From Toxotes chatareus (lineage: Eukaryota; Chordata; Actinopteri; Toxotidae), in the NCBI GenBank assembly GCA_016801885.1, contig CM028883.1, forward strand, positions 24,098,643 to 24,162,642: a stretch of 64,000 bases of DNA. Reading direction: 5' to 3'. Both the position numbers and the translations under genes were made by a program. Under the pieces are notes generated by a model. That model was not told where the DNA came from. It ran no database searches and saw only the letters and a program-made list of their open reading frames with translations. Shown piece after piece: positions 50,686-63,399 of this stretch (positions are counted from its first letter, which is position 1; each line of letters begins with the position of its first letter).

Positions 50686-51145
50686 GGGAAGTGGTGGAAA
50701 GAAAGCACATTTAATCAGGTAGAGTACTTAGGTACAGTTTTGAGGCACAGTTCATTTATACTCACATCCCCCCTACATTTATTATACAGCTATATTTGCC
50801 AGTTACTTTGATTTTACACACAAACATATGATCAGTTTAGAAAATATGATGCAAGCTCCTGTGTACCCAGTTGTTCTCAGTCATGTGGCTGATTAGACCT
50901 GGAGTTATGCAAAGATCTTCTGGGACTTACATTAGCTAACCATTAAGAATGATAAAGTCATAACAGGAAACAGATTACAGGAGACTGAGTGTGTGATTAC
51001 AAAATATTATTGTCTGCATTAGACTGAAAAACCTTTAAGGACCACAGGAGCTCCATAATTTCACCCTCGAATTTTGACTTTTGAATTACTCGTAACAGAG
51101 CAGTTTTGCATTCAGTCCAGTAAAGAATCTTAGTACTTCTGACAA
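50686..51145 (+). repeat. Family C (copy 3)
   Basis: GAAGTGGTGGAAAGAAAGCA, GAGTACTTAGGTACAGTTTT with GAGGCACAG, and CCAGTTACTTTGATTTTACA mark the left half of the element in forward orientation. GTAAAGAATCTTAGTACTTC near 51119-51138 resembles the other end. The middle is strongly diverged. Confidence 0.55.
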
Positions 51146-51426
51146 TAAGCTCATTGAGAGTGTCTTTGGTTTACGTTACCACCGAGTTTGAGGCATGTTA
51201 GCTGTGGGTTTGATGTATTTATAGCCACATTTATTGTGGAATATTTATTGTTGTTGAGTCAACTTGATGAGGTTTAATGAATACACATTCATTAGTCAAG
51301 TTATAATAAACAAACAACTTACAATGCATGGAAACGCTGTTAATAAGAGACAGCTGGTAAAAACACTGAGAATATGCACAGTGGAAGGATGTTATTGACT
51401 TCATGTTCCAGTCCTCTTTCATATGT

Positions 51427-51775
51427 GGGTGCTTTACATGGTGCAGTGGTTAGCACTGTCGCATCACATCAAGAGGGTTCCAGGTTCAAACTCCGGTCTG
51501 GGCTCCTCTGTGTGGAGTTTGCATGTTCTCCCTGTGCCTGCGTGGGTTCTCTCCTGGTATTCCAGCTTCCTCCCACAGTCACAAAAACATGCATGGGATA
51601 GGTTAATTGGCTACTCTAAATTGCCCGTAAGTGTGTGCGTGTGTGGTTGTCTGTCTTTGTGTGTCGGCCCCGCGACTGACTGGCGACCAGTCCAGGGTGT
51701 ACCCCGCCTCTCGCCCATAGTCAGCTGGGATAGGCTCCAGCTCCCTCGCGACCCTGACGGATTAAGCGGTATAGA
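51427..51775 (+). mobile_element. tRNA-derived SINE (V-SINE/HE1-type), near full length
   Basis: The head has an A box TGGTGCAGTGG (51439-51449) and a slightly degenerate B box GGTTCAAACTCC (51483-51494). The conserved body follows: GTGTGGAGTTTGCATGTTCT, CCTGCGTGGGTTCTCTCCTG, CTTCCTCCCACAGTC, CTCTAAATTGCCC, a short GT-rich spacer, GACTGGCGACCAGTCCAGGG, GGGATAGGCTCCAGCTCCCT and a GCGACCCTGACGGATTAAGC-type 3' tail. An imperfect flank pair (CTTTCATATGT at 51416 and CTTTATATGT at 51776) may be a decayed target duplication. It encodes no protein; such elements depend on a LINE partner. The exact family name is from memory. Confidence 0.85.
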
Positions 51776-51959
51776 CTTTATATGTAATCTTCTCTACCTG
51801 GTGAGAAGCTTTTGTCCTAATTGAATACTGCAATACATGTGATCCACATGTACAACAAATACTTGAGGAACAAGTGGAGAGTGGGTGATGATGGGAACAG
51901 TGGGATTGATTAGCCTAAATTATTACCTTCCAGCCCTTATCAGTTTTCCAATTTGTAAG
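51776..51959. other. Short noncoding spacer
   Basis: Sequence between the SINE and the next family C copy. Nothing is recognised. Confidence 0.4.
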
Positions 51960-52205
51960 ATTTCCTTTGTGCAGTGATAAAACATCAAAACATTCAGTCA
52001 GTAAAAGAAGCAATGCCACAATCTAAAATTACTTTCAAATTACTGATGCATAAGCATCACAAATTTTAAAACTCCTGAAGTTGGGGCTACTTTTGACAAT
52101 TTAATTTACTGCTGAGCAGCTTAACCAGTTTAAATAAATGTAGTTGAGTAAAAGTAGAAAGTAGCATGAAATGGAAAAGTAAAGTACGCAAGTAAAGTCT
52201 CGAAA
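51960..52205 (-). repeat. Family C (copy 4)
   Basis: TTACTGATGCATAAGCATCA, then AATAAATGTAGTTGAGTAAA, AGTAGAAAGTAGCATGAAAT and GGAAAAGTAAAGTACGCAAG match the family C order in the same orientation as the copy at 48475-48795, opposite to copy 3. Confidence 0.7.
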
Positions 52206-54690
52206 GTTTGCTTAAATATGTTCTGATTTAATACATTTGTTTGTTTCTGTCAGCAAATGTCTCAAAACAACTCCACCATTCTGTCTACATTTAGCCAAAA
52301 AGATATTAGGAAGCCACTTTAAAGAGACAGAGACCTCAGTGACGAGCTCACCTTGGGGAGTGTCTGTGGTTGTAGTGTTAAACCTCTGCACCGGGCTGCC
52401 TCCCCCACAGTGAGGTTTTAATAACTCCTTGTTGATTCAAGCTATTGTGCTATTAATCCCTGACACTTAGGATGATACTTTTCCTAAGCCGCGGTGCAGT
52501 GTTTGAGTGCACACGTGTGTGTGAAGTGTTTTTCTTGGCAGTGTGGTTACGGTTAGTAAAGGAGAGAGACAGAGCACCAGAAGTAGAGATGTTAACACCA
52601 TCTGAACTCCTGTATATATTACAAACTATTGCAGGAAAAAAGGCATTATGACAAATTTACAATTACTAGACAAGGAGCGGCCATATATATATATAAATAT
52701 GAAAATCATGCACAATAACAAAAAATACATTTTGGAGTTTTGGAGCAGCCAGACAGATGCGTATCTCCAGTCTCTCTAATGGCTAATTCACAACACACTG
52801 CTTACTACAGTAAATGTTTTTCACGTGGGCTGTGTTAGTGTGTAGGTCATATAAAAAAAATAAAATAAAAAAAACACCAGTTACAAAACAAACCAGACAG
52901 ATTCATTGCAAATGGAAACAAAAGTCCGGAGTCAGCTTCGATCGGATCTCATCCTCTGCTTATCATCAGATAGCACACGGAGCCACCCAGAGATTCCACA
53001 AAGACACACATCTGCTCAACATATGATCCTGCAGCCATGCCATACAGTACTGTACAGCAGCCAGAGACAGCGGGGCTCTGCTCTGATGCGCTTTTACGGA
53101 GAAAAATGAGTCAGGGTGAGGAAAAAAACAGAAGACATGAGGGATGACTGAGGCAGTGGTATATGGAGAAGAGGTGGAGAAACGACAGCATCGAGAGGGT
53201 TATCAGTTATTGATTTGTGGTGAATTTGTCCTGCGAGTACATTGTTTAAGCATGAACGAGTGCCTTGGTGATTTCTTCCAGATGATGATTTACATGGTGA
53301 TATCTCACTGCCCGACGATCATGTGACTTACAAGATGCTTTGTGGTGATCTAACCAGTACTCATATACCCATCCTGTATCCTCTCTGCCATCATTCTTAT
53401 TTCCTGGCTCCCTCTTCTACTCACATCCAATCTCTGCCTACCTCAACACCTCCAGGAACTCATCACTTCTGACAGTGGAGCGCATGGGAGGTTTACCCTG
53501 TGCCTGCATATGTGCACATATGAATCTAAGCATTAACAACAGCGTGTGCTGTACACAGCATAGTGTTCTGTATCTGTGTCAGAGCGGAAACAGGTCCCTC
53601 TCACTGCCAGTAAAGTCCCATTAATCACCCGCGCAGCCACAAGGCAGGCCGGGCCAGCGGACAGGACCGTATGTCTGTAAATCTAAACCACAATGCCTCG
53701 CCGCTTATGAACATCGTCCGTCCTCCATCGATCACGCATCTGGATCCCATTGTCTCATGCCCCAACATCAGACAGTCATCTGGAGCCCATGGAAGAGGAG
53801 AGAGGGAGCAGAGGGGAAGAAGGGCACTCCGATTACTGGTAAGTGTGATTAATCATAACCACATTGGAGGCAGGATGAAGCAACGACAGAGTTGGACCAC
53901 GGGGCAGAATGATAATGGCTGCTCCTTTGGGCTTGAGGTGTCAATAATACTGTAAGACAGAGAGGCTGAGGACAAAGGGCCAGCATGAAGCTTGTGTTAA
54001 AGGTGAAAGGATAAAACATGAAGTGTAACAGAGAGGTCAGGGTGGTTGAGCACTTTGCGTTAGCAGTCACAGCTCTGTTTCATGTTAGCATAAGCAAGTT
54101 ACAACTGTGATGTTTCAGAGCGACGTAGATCTCTTGATCCTCAGGCTTCATATCTAATGATTGGTCTGTTTCACAATGGCACACTTTTAAACTGCTATGC
54201 TATGGTTTCCCTATACACAATACTGCTGTCCTGTTTGACTGACCCAAATAAGAAGGAAGACACAACACAAGAACATAGGCTGTCAGCAGGGATTCACACT
54301 GAAAGCCCCACGATAAAACAACGCAGGGGGCTGCAGAGGTGGGAGTGTGTTGTTGAGGTACTGCTGAAACATGAAATATGCCTCAGAAAGTCCAGTTGAA
54401 GTAACAGATTATGTGTTTAAAGCCACATCAAATGTAATAACAGTGCATAATAGTTAGCAATACACACAGAAGAGATTTTACGAGCTATCAGCTGCAGCAA
54501 TCATGAAAGACTGGGATAGTTCGGGATATGTGGAATATCAATAAGCACCAAAACACCAAAGACTCAGCTGCATTAAATATATTTTTTGCAAAGTCTTTAA
54601 GTCCTTTTTTTCTGCAACTACAATAAACGTAGACCAACTTCTCTTTGCTTTAAGCTCAGTCTTGCTCCTGTTCGGGCTCACAGCCAAGCC
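52206..54690. other. Noncoding sequence, nothing recognised
   Basis: About 2.5 kb. It includes a short AT array near 52683-52695 and a more GC-rich segment at 53590-53900 with a 94-codon frame (53671-53955) lacking any recognised domain. The GC-rich segment could be conserved noncoding DNA, but I cannot test that. Confidence 0.35.
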
Positions 54691-54757
54691 TCTGAATCAG
54701 ACACTCTGATTGGCTGAGATGGCACCCACTGCAGCCAACAGGAGTGTCTGATTCAGA
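54691..54757. repeat. Long hairpin: 26-position stem, 15-nt loop
   Basis: 54691-54716 pairs with 54732-54757. The outer 16 bp (TCTGAATCAGACACTC) are perfect, then one G-T wobble, two mismatches, and seven more pairs including TGGCTG/CAGCCA. The loop is 54717-54731. The size is compatible with a small MITE-like palindrome or a miRNA-like precursor. It could equally be a repeat relic. Confidence 0.85.
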
Positions 54758-55451
54758 AACATGACTCACACATCATCAGCAAAGACTGCAGATGAGAACC
54801 CATCCATATACTTACAGATGGAATAAGCAGTGTGCCAGAAGGTGAGACTATCCAACTTTCCCAACTTTACGTATTAGTTTAGTGATGGAAGTAAATGGCT
54901 CACATGGACAAACGGGGCAGTTGCCAGAAAACACTGATTCTAGTCTCAGGTTTCCGTCTAGGATAAAAATCACGTCTGTGTCTCAAACCACTGAGGAGTA
55001 ATGCTGCTCTAAAAGCAGAGTGAAATTTGGGACCATATTTTCTCCCATGGTCTTCAGGGGGTTCAGTATGCCAAATTATCTATAAGCAGTTCCTGGTGGA
55101 AATGTGCCATTGGATGTACTGATCGTCCAAATATCGATGTATTACTTAGATACAGAAGGAAATGCAAACACATGATGATTCTCAGGAAAGCTCGAGAGTT
55201 ATAAGAAGGGTTATTTATCCATGATTTCTAAGCAGGTTTATGGACATTTATTTGTGATTGAGATCAAAGATAATGACGTCTTCAGAAGGTATATGTCACA
55301 CTAAACCTGAACATATTCCTTTCATTTCTGTGTTCAGATTTTACTGATGTTTGACACAAATTTCTACAAGATGTAGTTGACCACAGTTGCCTCTTTGTGG
55401 GCCAAACTACAATGACTAACCTCCCATTGTCTTTAGAACACCAGTATACCC
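54758..55451. other. Noncoding sequence, nothing recognised
   Basis: AT-rich sequence without a recognisable feature. Confidence 0.4.
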
Positions 55452-55487
55452 CTCACCCTTTCACCTGATAAAATGTGAAAGGGTGAG
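55452..55487. repeat. Inverted repeat, perfect 13-bp stem with 10-nt loop
   Basis: CTCACCCTTTCAC at 55452-55464 pairs exactly with 55475-55487. Confidence 0.92.
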
Positions 55488-55856
55488 CCTCATGTCTCTC
55501 CCACTGTGCCTCACCAGCAAGTCGTCCCCGCCTGTCACAGTGTAAACCTCTGGAATATAGTATACCTTTTTCCAGGGTGAAAACAGCCCTAATGGTACAA
55601 AGAGTAACCCAATTGAATGTTTTGCCCACCCAATCTGACACTAGTGGCTACAGCTATAGCACAATGACAACAGTTTTGTCATTTTGCCTTACTTTTGCAG
55701 TGACCATCTGTCCACAAGTGCAAAGTAACTGCCCCGCTGCAGTCAGTCAGCTGGATTCTCAGCTCTGGAATGATGATGAATTGAAGGGCAAGAGTTTGTG
55801 TCATAGGCGCTGACAACAGAAAAAAATCATGTTGGCTAGTTTTGCTTGATAAAATT

Positions 55857-55876
55857 ACACTGGTTTAAACCAGTGT
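55857..55876. repeat. Perfect 20-bp palindrome
   Basis: ACACTGGTTTAAACCAGTGT reads identically on both strands, with a central GTTTAAAC. It could be a dimeric protein-binding site or a cruciform seed; no context supports either. Confidence 0.95.
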
Positions 55877-57998
55877 GTGTTTTTGTATTCCTGCCACTCA
55901 TCATTGTCAGTTCATCTAATTGTAAGCCTACTCTGCTGTCATTAAAATATTTTCATCTGTCTGTCTTAGAGTCTGCATTTGGAAAATAGGGGAGATGATA
56001 TAAGAGAAGCGGAAAGGACCCAAATGGGAGAGTTTCTCTTTGTAGGAAGGGTTTTTGGTTTTTGACAGAAGACATGGAGGGGGTTGAGACCATATGGAGG
56101 GATGACTGGCTCAATGTGGGGAAATGAAGGTAGCTAAGAGGTTGTATCCCTTGTGTACTGCATTGTAAAGCTGTACTGTGTCAGTGACATGTCAAAGACT
56201 ACATGGGATATTTCAAAATGTGGTTTTTACCTGACTTTACCCAGGATCGCATCAGGAAACACCTGCTGCACTGTACCTGCAGCCGTTTCCCTATTCCCTC
56301 AGTGTTTCCTCCAAAATGAATTAAAAGTGCAGCTCCATCCGGTACACCTCCCTAACTCACCTCCCTGCAGAGACAACTCCAACCAAACAACTCCTATCAC
56401 CCTCACCAGAATGTCTTTTGGGCTTTAATCTCTAAATTCCTCTCAAGTTCACTCCGTGACAGTCCTCTCGTAACGTGGCAGAGAAGGAGAGGAGCTGCTG
56501 AAAGGCAGAATGTTTAAAAAAGAAAATCAATAAACGTCTCCTGTGATTTGAGTGAAACTCTCCAGATGCTGGAAACCAGACAAAACTCTATCTACTTCTT
56601 CTTTGCCTTCAGCCTCCACCTCTGCTCACAGCAACACCAGCCCATGTTCAAAGGAGTTCAGTGAATGGATGGAGTGTGAGCTGCAACTGCTCCTCCAAAA
56701 CCTCTCACCCTGTGAGACCTTCTGTACAAGGGCATAGGTTTGGTTTTATCTTTGGTAGGGACATTTTTTTGTTAAATGGCCAAAATAATAAGGCACTTGT
56801 TCTCTATCTCTATCGCATAAAGAGCCCAGAAAGTTTATTTTAAATTGAATATGTGTTTGCTGACATTATTTGCCAGAAACTGGACTTGAATCTGAATTTA
56901 TTTTCACTGATTTTAAAGATATTTTACATCTTGAAATATTGGAAATCTTGATGTGATAGATTTTCAAGAAAATAAATGCATAAAAGCCTGTAGATAGTGT
57001 GCTACTCAGTTTGAACCAACTGTCTGCTGTGAGCCATTTTCAAATCTCACCTGAGATTCTGCAGCTCTGTCCTTTCATTTTGTTAATTTGGGCAACACAA
57101 CTCAAGAGTTTCTTGACAGACACAGCGATGTTCAAAGCAATATTTAAATTCTAAAAAAAAAAACTTCATATCACAACTCAGCCTTCACACACATCAACTG
57201 AATTCAATCTATTTACTCAGCGGGTTCTATAAAACGTTTTCTCAAACTTTTTTGTCTGAGACTTTTTAACTTTCTGTGTTTGTGCTCAACACTGGCACCT
57301 TATATTCCAAAAGAATAAACGTAAGAATAGAGAACAGAAAAAAACCATCTTGGATGGTCATTTTCTTTTCCCTCTCCTCCCAATTTCTTCATGATGGGAA
57401 CAAATACAAGGTTTATGCCCCAGACACATCAAACCAGTGAGAGGACTGAACGTTCACACGTGGCATTTGGTGACGCAGTCATGGAAACAAACCAAAAAAA
57501 GGAGAAAACAGCAAATTTACCAACTCCTCCACTGATTAAAAGCCCTTAGATAAGTTGGTTTGGATGGGCAGAGGTCACGTGGATCAATGTATTGCTAGCT
57601 GATAAAAATCTACTGTCATTCCAAAGCATTGGCAATTAGATCTACAAAGAGCAAACCAGACACGTCAGTCGGAGCCTGTCTCTACCCTGCAGGTTCCAGA
57701 GAATATGAACAGATGAACAGAACAGATGAACATCAAACATTTCGTGCTATCTTTGATCTGTGGATTAAAGTAATTGATGCTGAGTTTTATGGGATGGACT
57801 GTGTTCAGTGTATGGAATATGTTCTCCGGCTGTGTGAGGCTTTGCCCGTAAGAATCTGGATGAGTCATTACGACACCCCCACCCCCCTCCCTTCATTCAA
57901 CTCCAGCTCCGGTCAGACGCCCCCAGTCCTGCTCTGGCACCTCTCCTTCTGCCCCGTTCAGGGTGATAAGCCCCAATTATGACTGCCTTCATCCGGAG

Positions 57999-58000
<2 letters not shown>
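55877..58000. other. Noncoding sequence, nothing recognised
   Basis: AT-rich sequence. The frames at 56552-56737 and 57629-57982 (117 codons, not starting at ATG) carry no recognised domain. Confidence 0.4.

Positions 58001-58033
<33 letters not shown>
58001..58033. repeat. (CA)16 microsatellite
   Basis: Perfect CA array of about 33 bp. Confidence 0.95.
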
Positions 58034-58035
<2 letters not shown>

Positions 58036-61000
58036 AAATGCACATGCAAAACTACATGTAACTTAGCAAGCATATCCACAAACACACACACAAACACACA
58101 GTGAGAGGTCTGATGGTCAGGTGCCCCAGACAGCATTCCCCTGTGTGATTAGGCTTAGTGAGCCATCTCCTCTCTCCAACCTGTCGCCAGTAGCTCTGCT
58201 TGGCCTTAACACCCAGCCAGCCGGCTACACAACACCACTGTGTCCGCGCGTGTGTGTGTGTGTGAGAGTGTGTAAGTATGTATCCACCAATCCAGGCAGT
58301 GTGTGTGTCGAATTTCTCTTTCACATAGATCTACACTGTCTGTGTGTGTGTGTGTGTCTGCTGTCTGCAACCCCTAAAGCTGTGTGGATTAGTGACAGGA
58401 CCCCACCAGAGCATGACAAGGCTTTTGTCTCTGGAGCCCAGTGGTTTTATGGCTGAGCACGCTCTTGTGTGTGTGTGTGTGTGTTACGCATGTGTGTGTC
58501 CATGCTGGTATGTGCATGTACCACGAAAGGTATTTGTTGTCTTCATTTCCCGGCCTTTATTTCTCAGTCACAGAGTGGAGATGGGTGAACGGAGAGGGGA
58601 AGGGGGTTGTGGTTTGAAGGCAGGCTCGTCTCTGTGTGTGTGTGTGTGTGTGTCCCTCCTCCAGTGAGAACTGTAGCTCCACAGGCTGGAGGAAGCTGCT
58701 GTGTCACCAGCAGCCACTGCCATCATTTTGTGTTTGAGCATACTTAGTAGAATACTTATGCTGGACAATGCAAATATATAAAAAACTATGTTAGAGAAAT
58801 AATCTTTCTTTAACTGTTTGTATTTCACATCAAATGAGGGACTCTGCGCACATCAAGGTATAATGAATGTGAATGAATGTGCAGGTCAGCTTTTGCAGGG
58901 TTAACAGAGCCACCTGACCATTGCCCCTCCCATCTCAAAACAAAACATGAATCCCTGAACTGTCTATACTGAGATATGTCCGTCTGACCCACTACAGGTC
59001 AGTTGAGTGTACATACCAAATCTAAGTGTGCGTGTCTTCACATTGTCCACAAGGTTGGAGCTAAACATTAACCCTGCTGTTGATTGGTGGCAGAGCCTTG
59101 TGTGCGTGTGTGTGTGTGTGTGCGCGCGCTGGTAATTGGGGATCGTGGGGTCGACGCTGTGGTTTTCGTTGGAACTGTGATTCCGACTGGAAATGCCAGA
59201 GCTTTGAGCTCAGACAACAAAGATCCCAAACCCTAAATCCCTGTCTGCCATCTGATAGTCCAACACAGAGACACACAGAAGTGCACAGAGGAAAACCACA
59301 GGGACCAGCAGTGAGTTTGGGGGGGGGTGATTAGTGACAATACTGCATAAATGTGCACCATTCTACTTTCAGATGATGCACTGTGTTAATACTCATCTAG
59401 GAACTGCAGTATGTTGCAAAACATAGTAATGTTCCAGAGTAATGTTGCAGAGAGGTGTTTAATATGGCACTGTGGAAAAGAACTAGTTGACCTAACGCTT
59501 CCCAGAAAAGCTCAGGGAAGTGGCTGTATGCTGCACTTTAACAGAGGTGGGGACATTAAAGTGGCAACAGACAATTCCACACCTCACCTCCACCACTATC
59601 CTGCTTTGGCTGCACAAAGGCAGATGCACTTTGTGGTGTTAATGGAGCCTTCATTTTCCTGGGTGATTTCCTCACCAGTGGCAGACACAACTGCATAGTG
59701 AAAGTGAGGTTTATAGGAAACCAATCTGTAATGGGCTCATTACTGACCCTGAGGCCGGAGAGCAAAAAGCACCCATTGATATTTGTCATGGGTGAGAACT
59801 TGAAATTGCAAACCACTGTGTTTTCAGACGAAGCATAAATGTCAACTTTGTGAGTTTGGAGTGTGCTCATTGTTGCCACTTGTGGATACTGGGGGGAAAA
59901 CGTCCCGCTACAAGCAACACAAAGGTTCGATTTATACCTTACTGAAAGTTATTTCAACACGATTTGAGCATTAATCAAAGCAAAGGCAGCAGAAGACAGT
60001 CTTCGTCATTTTTGATTACTAAAAGTTTACATACTTTCCAGTGATAGTGCATTGTGCAGATATTTAAACTTTAATTCTAACTTTAGTGAACTTGTGGTAG
60101 ACACAAGTTTGTTTGTTTGTTTTTGCAGGTTATAATAATTGTTCAAAAATAAATATAATTCACTTTTTTTTTTTTTTTTTTTTGCTGCCTGGTTGCAGAA
60201 TTGCTACCACTGTGTCCTCCTCGCATCTGAAATCAAATACACACCCATGGCTTCATGTGCCTTTGCTTTAACATTCTACTACTGTAATTTCTGATGGCAC
60301 ACTAATACCCTGTATGTTCCAGGGATACACAGGGTGCAACAAGGGTCCTCCTAACATTTCTTGAATTTGTCCAAATATCTTTACAGAGTCAAGCAGCGTA
60401 GTTTAGACACACCCTTAGCTTTGAATGTGTATGCGAATTCTATGAGTGCGTATTTGTGTGCACGTTGCAGCCTGAGCAGCCAAAGAGGAGCACATTCGTG
60501 GTAAATCCCTGATGGCTGAGTCTTGGTGACAGCAAGAGGTGACGCGGTTCAACGCCCTCAGAAAACAGAGGAATGAACCAAATTAAATTCAGCTGTGAGT
60601 GTGTGTGTGTTTATGTGTGGGCCAAAATGACACTGGGCTGGACGGGGAAGGGAAATCCGCGGTGAGAGCGAAGCCCGGCAGGCTGGAGCTGTCGGCTGTT
60701 GTTTTCACACTGGTACTGTGGTTGATGCCTGGAATACTTGGACAAACCTCTGCAGCAGAAGGCAACGGTCTGATTCCCTGCCTGCTGCAGAAATGGCTCT
60801 GATAAGGTAGGTGAACATACCCCGAGGACGCGGACTGCTCAACGCATTGACCCACACGCTTAATATGCCGTACATTCCTTATCGCCTTAACGATGGCATA
60901 GGGCGCTCCTGTCGACATGCAAGTGGGAAATTGGAACTTTCAGCGCTCGTGCACACACACACACACTTTTTCTCACTTTCCTCCTGCTGGTGAGGAAACT

Positions 61001-61435
61001 GTTCGCTGCTGAGTGATGCTGAGGAATAAACACATACATAGCTGTGGCTTCTGTCACTAAAAACAGAGGAAGTCACAGCCAGTAAATGTGGGGAAAGAGA
61101 GGGCCAACCAACACTAAAGCCAGCACCTATGTAGTCAACGCCTCAAGGGCCCACCCGCCTCTGACTTTCAGTAACCACTGTGTGTAACCCAGGCAGGGTA
61201 GAAGTGAAGGGATACTCTGAGATCGCTGGGACCAGGACAGGGACAGAGATTTTCCAACATGCACTCGCGCCTCATGTGCCAGTCACTTTCCTTCAATCAT
61301 TAAGGGCTCTGAGAGTGCACTGACTCTTATCACCAATGTTGTGGAGGTAAATAAAAAGGAAACTACTTTTAGCCATCATCATTAGAACAGTACATCACCA
61401 GTCACATATGTTTATTTCTACTCAGCACAGTGGAC
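58034..61435. other. TG/CA-rich noncoding sequence, nothing firm recognised
   Basis: Short TG arrays occur near 58247-58263, 58339-58357, 58467-58484, 58633-58653 and 59104-59124. A G9 run lies near 59320-59328. A T20 run lies at 60164-60183. Open frames here are mostly TG artefacts. A locally GC-rich patch at 60640-60870 has no complete reading frame. Confidence 0.4.
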
Positions 61436-61650
61436 CTTATTCTCATTTGATACACATCACTTTGTGCCATGTGCTGCTTTATTAGGGACATATGAACAAT
61501 CAAAGGCAATCCAATACGCTAGTTCACCCGTAACATCAAACTTAACAAAGATCAAAATGTTCTGTTTTTGATGAGATTGTCAGAACTGTGTTGTAGAGTT
61601 GTACTGGACCGATTTATATTGACAGGTGTTTCTAAATTTGTGTTTATTTA
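61436..61650. repeat. Possible dispersed repeat, low confidence
   Basis: Blocks such as ATACGCTAGTTCACCCGTAA, CATCAAACTTAAC, and GTTGTAGAGTTGTACTGGAC followed by TTGACAGGTGTTTCTAAATT resemble a widespread fish repeat I recall. There is no second copy in this window to confirm it. Confidence 0.35.
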
Positions 61651-63399
61651 CATACACTTGAGGGTAAATACACTACCACTACCTGTGAACTTTTTTTCCA
61701 ACCATGAACGAGCCAACAGAAGAAAATAAACAAAAGTAATTGACCATCTTTAAAGTTCTGAGTTACCTTGATTGCGAGAGCACGAGTCTATGGCAAGATT
61801 ACTGGAAAACATACAGATACACAGCCCCTGATAACATTAATGTTAGTTCGTCTTTTTTTAAACGTCAGAGTTGCTGACCTGTGTGTTTTCAGTTTGTACC
61901 ACTGTTTTGTTTCTGCCTCTTGTCTCATCGTCTAATCTAACGCTTAGCAAACTGCATGTAACCACAGGAAAACTGATATGTACACTATGATACAAGTTAA
62001 CTGCTATGTGTGAAATTAACCTAACTATGGATTAACCAGGTGTCAAACAGATGCCTTATTTTCTTATAGGTTATGTTTTAGGATTCAGAATAAAACTAAA
62101 TATTACGACTACTCCAGAAGTAAGAACTTAATCCACTGCTGACTAACAGAGCTGCCACATCCATCCCCGACATAAGCTTTTATCTTCTGACTTAAATCCT
62201 CTTAACTGAGAGGAGGATCATTTGGGACCCTCTGGAGAATATATGGCTTCTTAAGGCAGGCCAACCTGATGGGATCAGCTCGGTATCACCTTTACAAGGT
62301 ATATTGCCTCTTGTACAGCTTCACTAGAGATAACAGACTGTTCAATCATGCAAGGCATTTTTGATGGAATATTATTCAAAGGGAAACGGAGAAGATTGGA
62401 GCCCTTTTCATTAAAACTGAATACAAGTTAGCGTTGTAGATTAGCTAATGTCAGAGAGCCAACAGGGCGTGTGAGAGAGTGCTGTTTCAGAGCTCAGAGC
62501 CAGTAAAACTGCTAAAGTTCTCATTATATCACATTTTCTGACAAGATTGTCTCCAGACCTTTTCATGCTTGTTAATCTCACAGAGACAAAGTCATATTCA
62601 AGGTCTAATTATAATTTGATCAGGTTCCACCACCCAACTATGTAGGACTGAGTTTTGTTTATTTTTGTATCAGATCTCTTGAGCAGAGACATCATTCCAC
62701 TGTGGCTTGGGAGAATTTTTCTCTAAAGTCTATAAAACCTGCAGTGAAAGTCGCCTCGCCCTGTCTGCAATCATAACTGAGAAAATTTCAGCAGCACGAG
62801 TTTCAGGGGAGAGTTTAAGCGTCCCTTCATGGTCGAAACCGTGTTCTGGTGGCGTTTCCACCTGGACGAGAGGAGCACTCTGTGGCAGCTGATTTTTCCA
62901 GCCTTTATGCCAGCTTGAGTGTGTGTGCGTGTCGTGTTGAAGTGTGTGGTCAGTGTTGGCTTTTTTTTTCTGAAAGCCAAAGCTCTTCCAAAGCCACAGA
63001 CAAAGCCACAGCAGGTGGATGGGTAGCAGGGTGGAGGAGAGGAGGGGGGGTGAGGCAGGAGGTTACAGAGGGCTCAATGCCTCTCCTCATCACGCTCCTC
63101 GACCCTGAAGAAAAGGCTGATTAATCGAAGCCTAATAGGATGAAGGCGCCACACTCGTCCTTTTACTGAGGCTGGACAGGCCTGCAGGACGCCGGCTGAC
63201 TGACAGAACAACAGATGAGAAAGTGAGGAGATAAACTTCAGAGGAGTTTCACATCAACAGGATTTGATGATAGCAAACACATAAGAAGATGATATAGCAA
63301 ACACGTAAGCAAAATATCGCCTAATTTCATATTCAAGAGACAAGTAACATTAGCATTTATTTGTGTTTCTGTCTGTGTTTGAGGAATGTAAGTCCAACA
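61651..63399. other. Noncoding sequence, nothing recognised
   Basis: About 1.7 kb. 62150-62420 has the mixed-composition look of conserved noncoding DNA, but this cannot be judged without alignment. The 91-codon frame at 62849-63124 has no domain. Confidence 0.35.

Noticed and set aside
51423..51824. 133-aa plus frame, the longest in the window
   Set aside because: It lies entirely over the tRNA-derived SINE, which is noncoding.
57629..57982. 117-aa plus frame
   Set aside because: It does not begin with ATG, has no recognised domain, and I found no splice or homology support.
60599..60806. Signal-peptide-like stretch (LSAVVFTLVLWLMPG) followed by a GTAGGT donor-like site at 60807
   Set aside because: No usable upstream ATG exists in frame, and a stop lies just before the donor, so a coding first exon is not credible.
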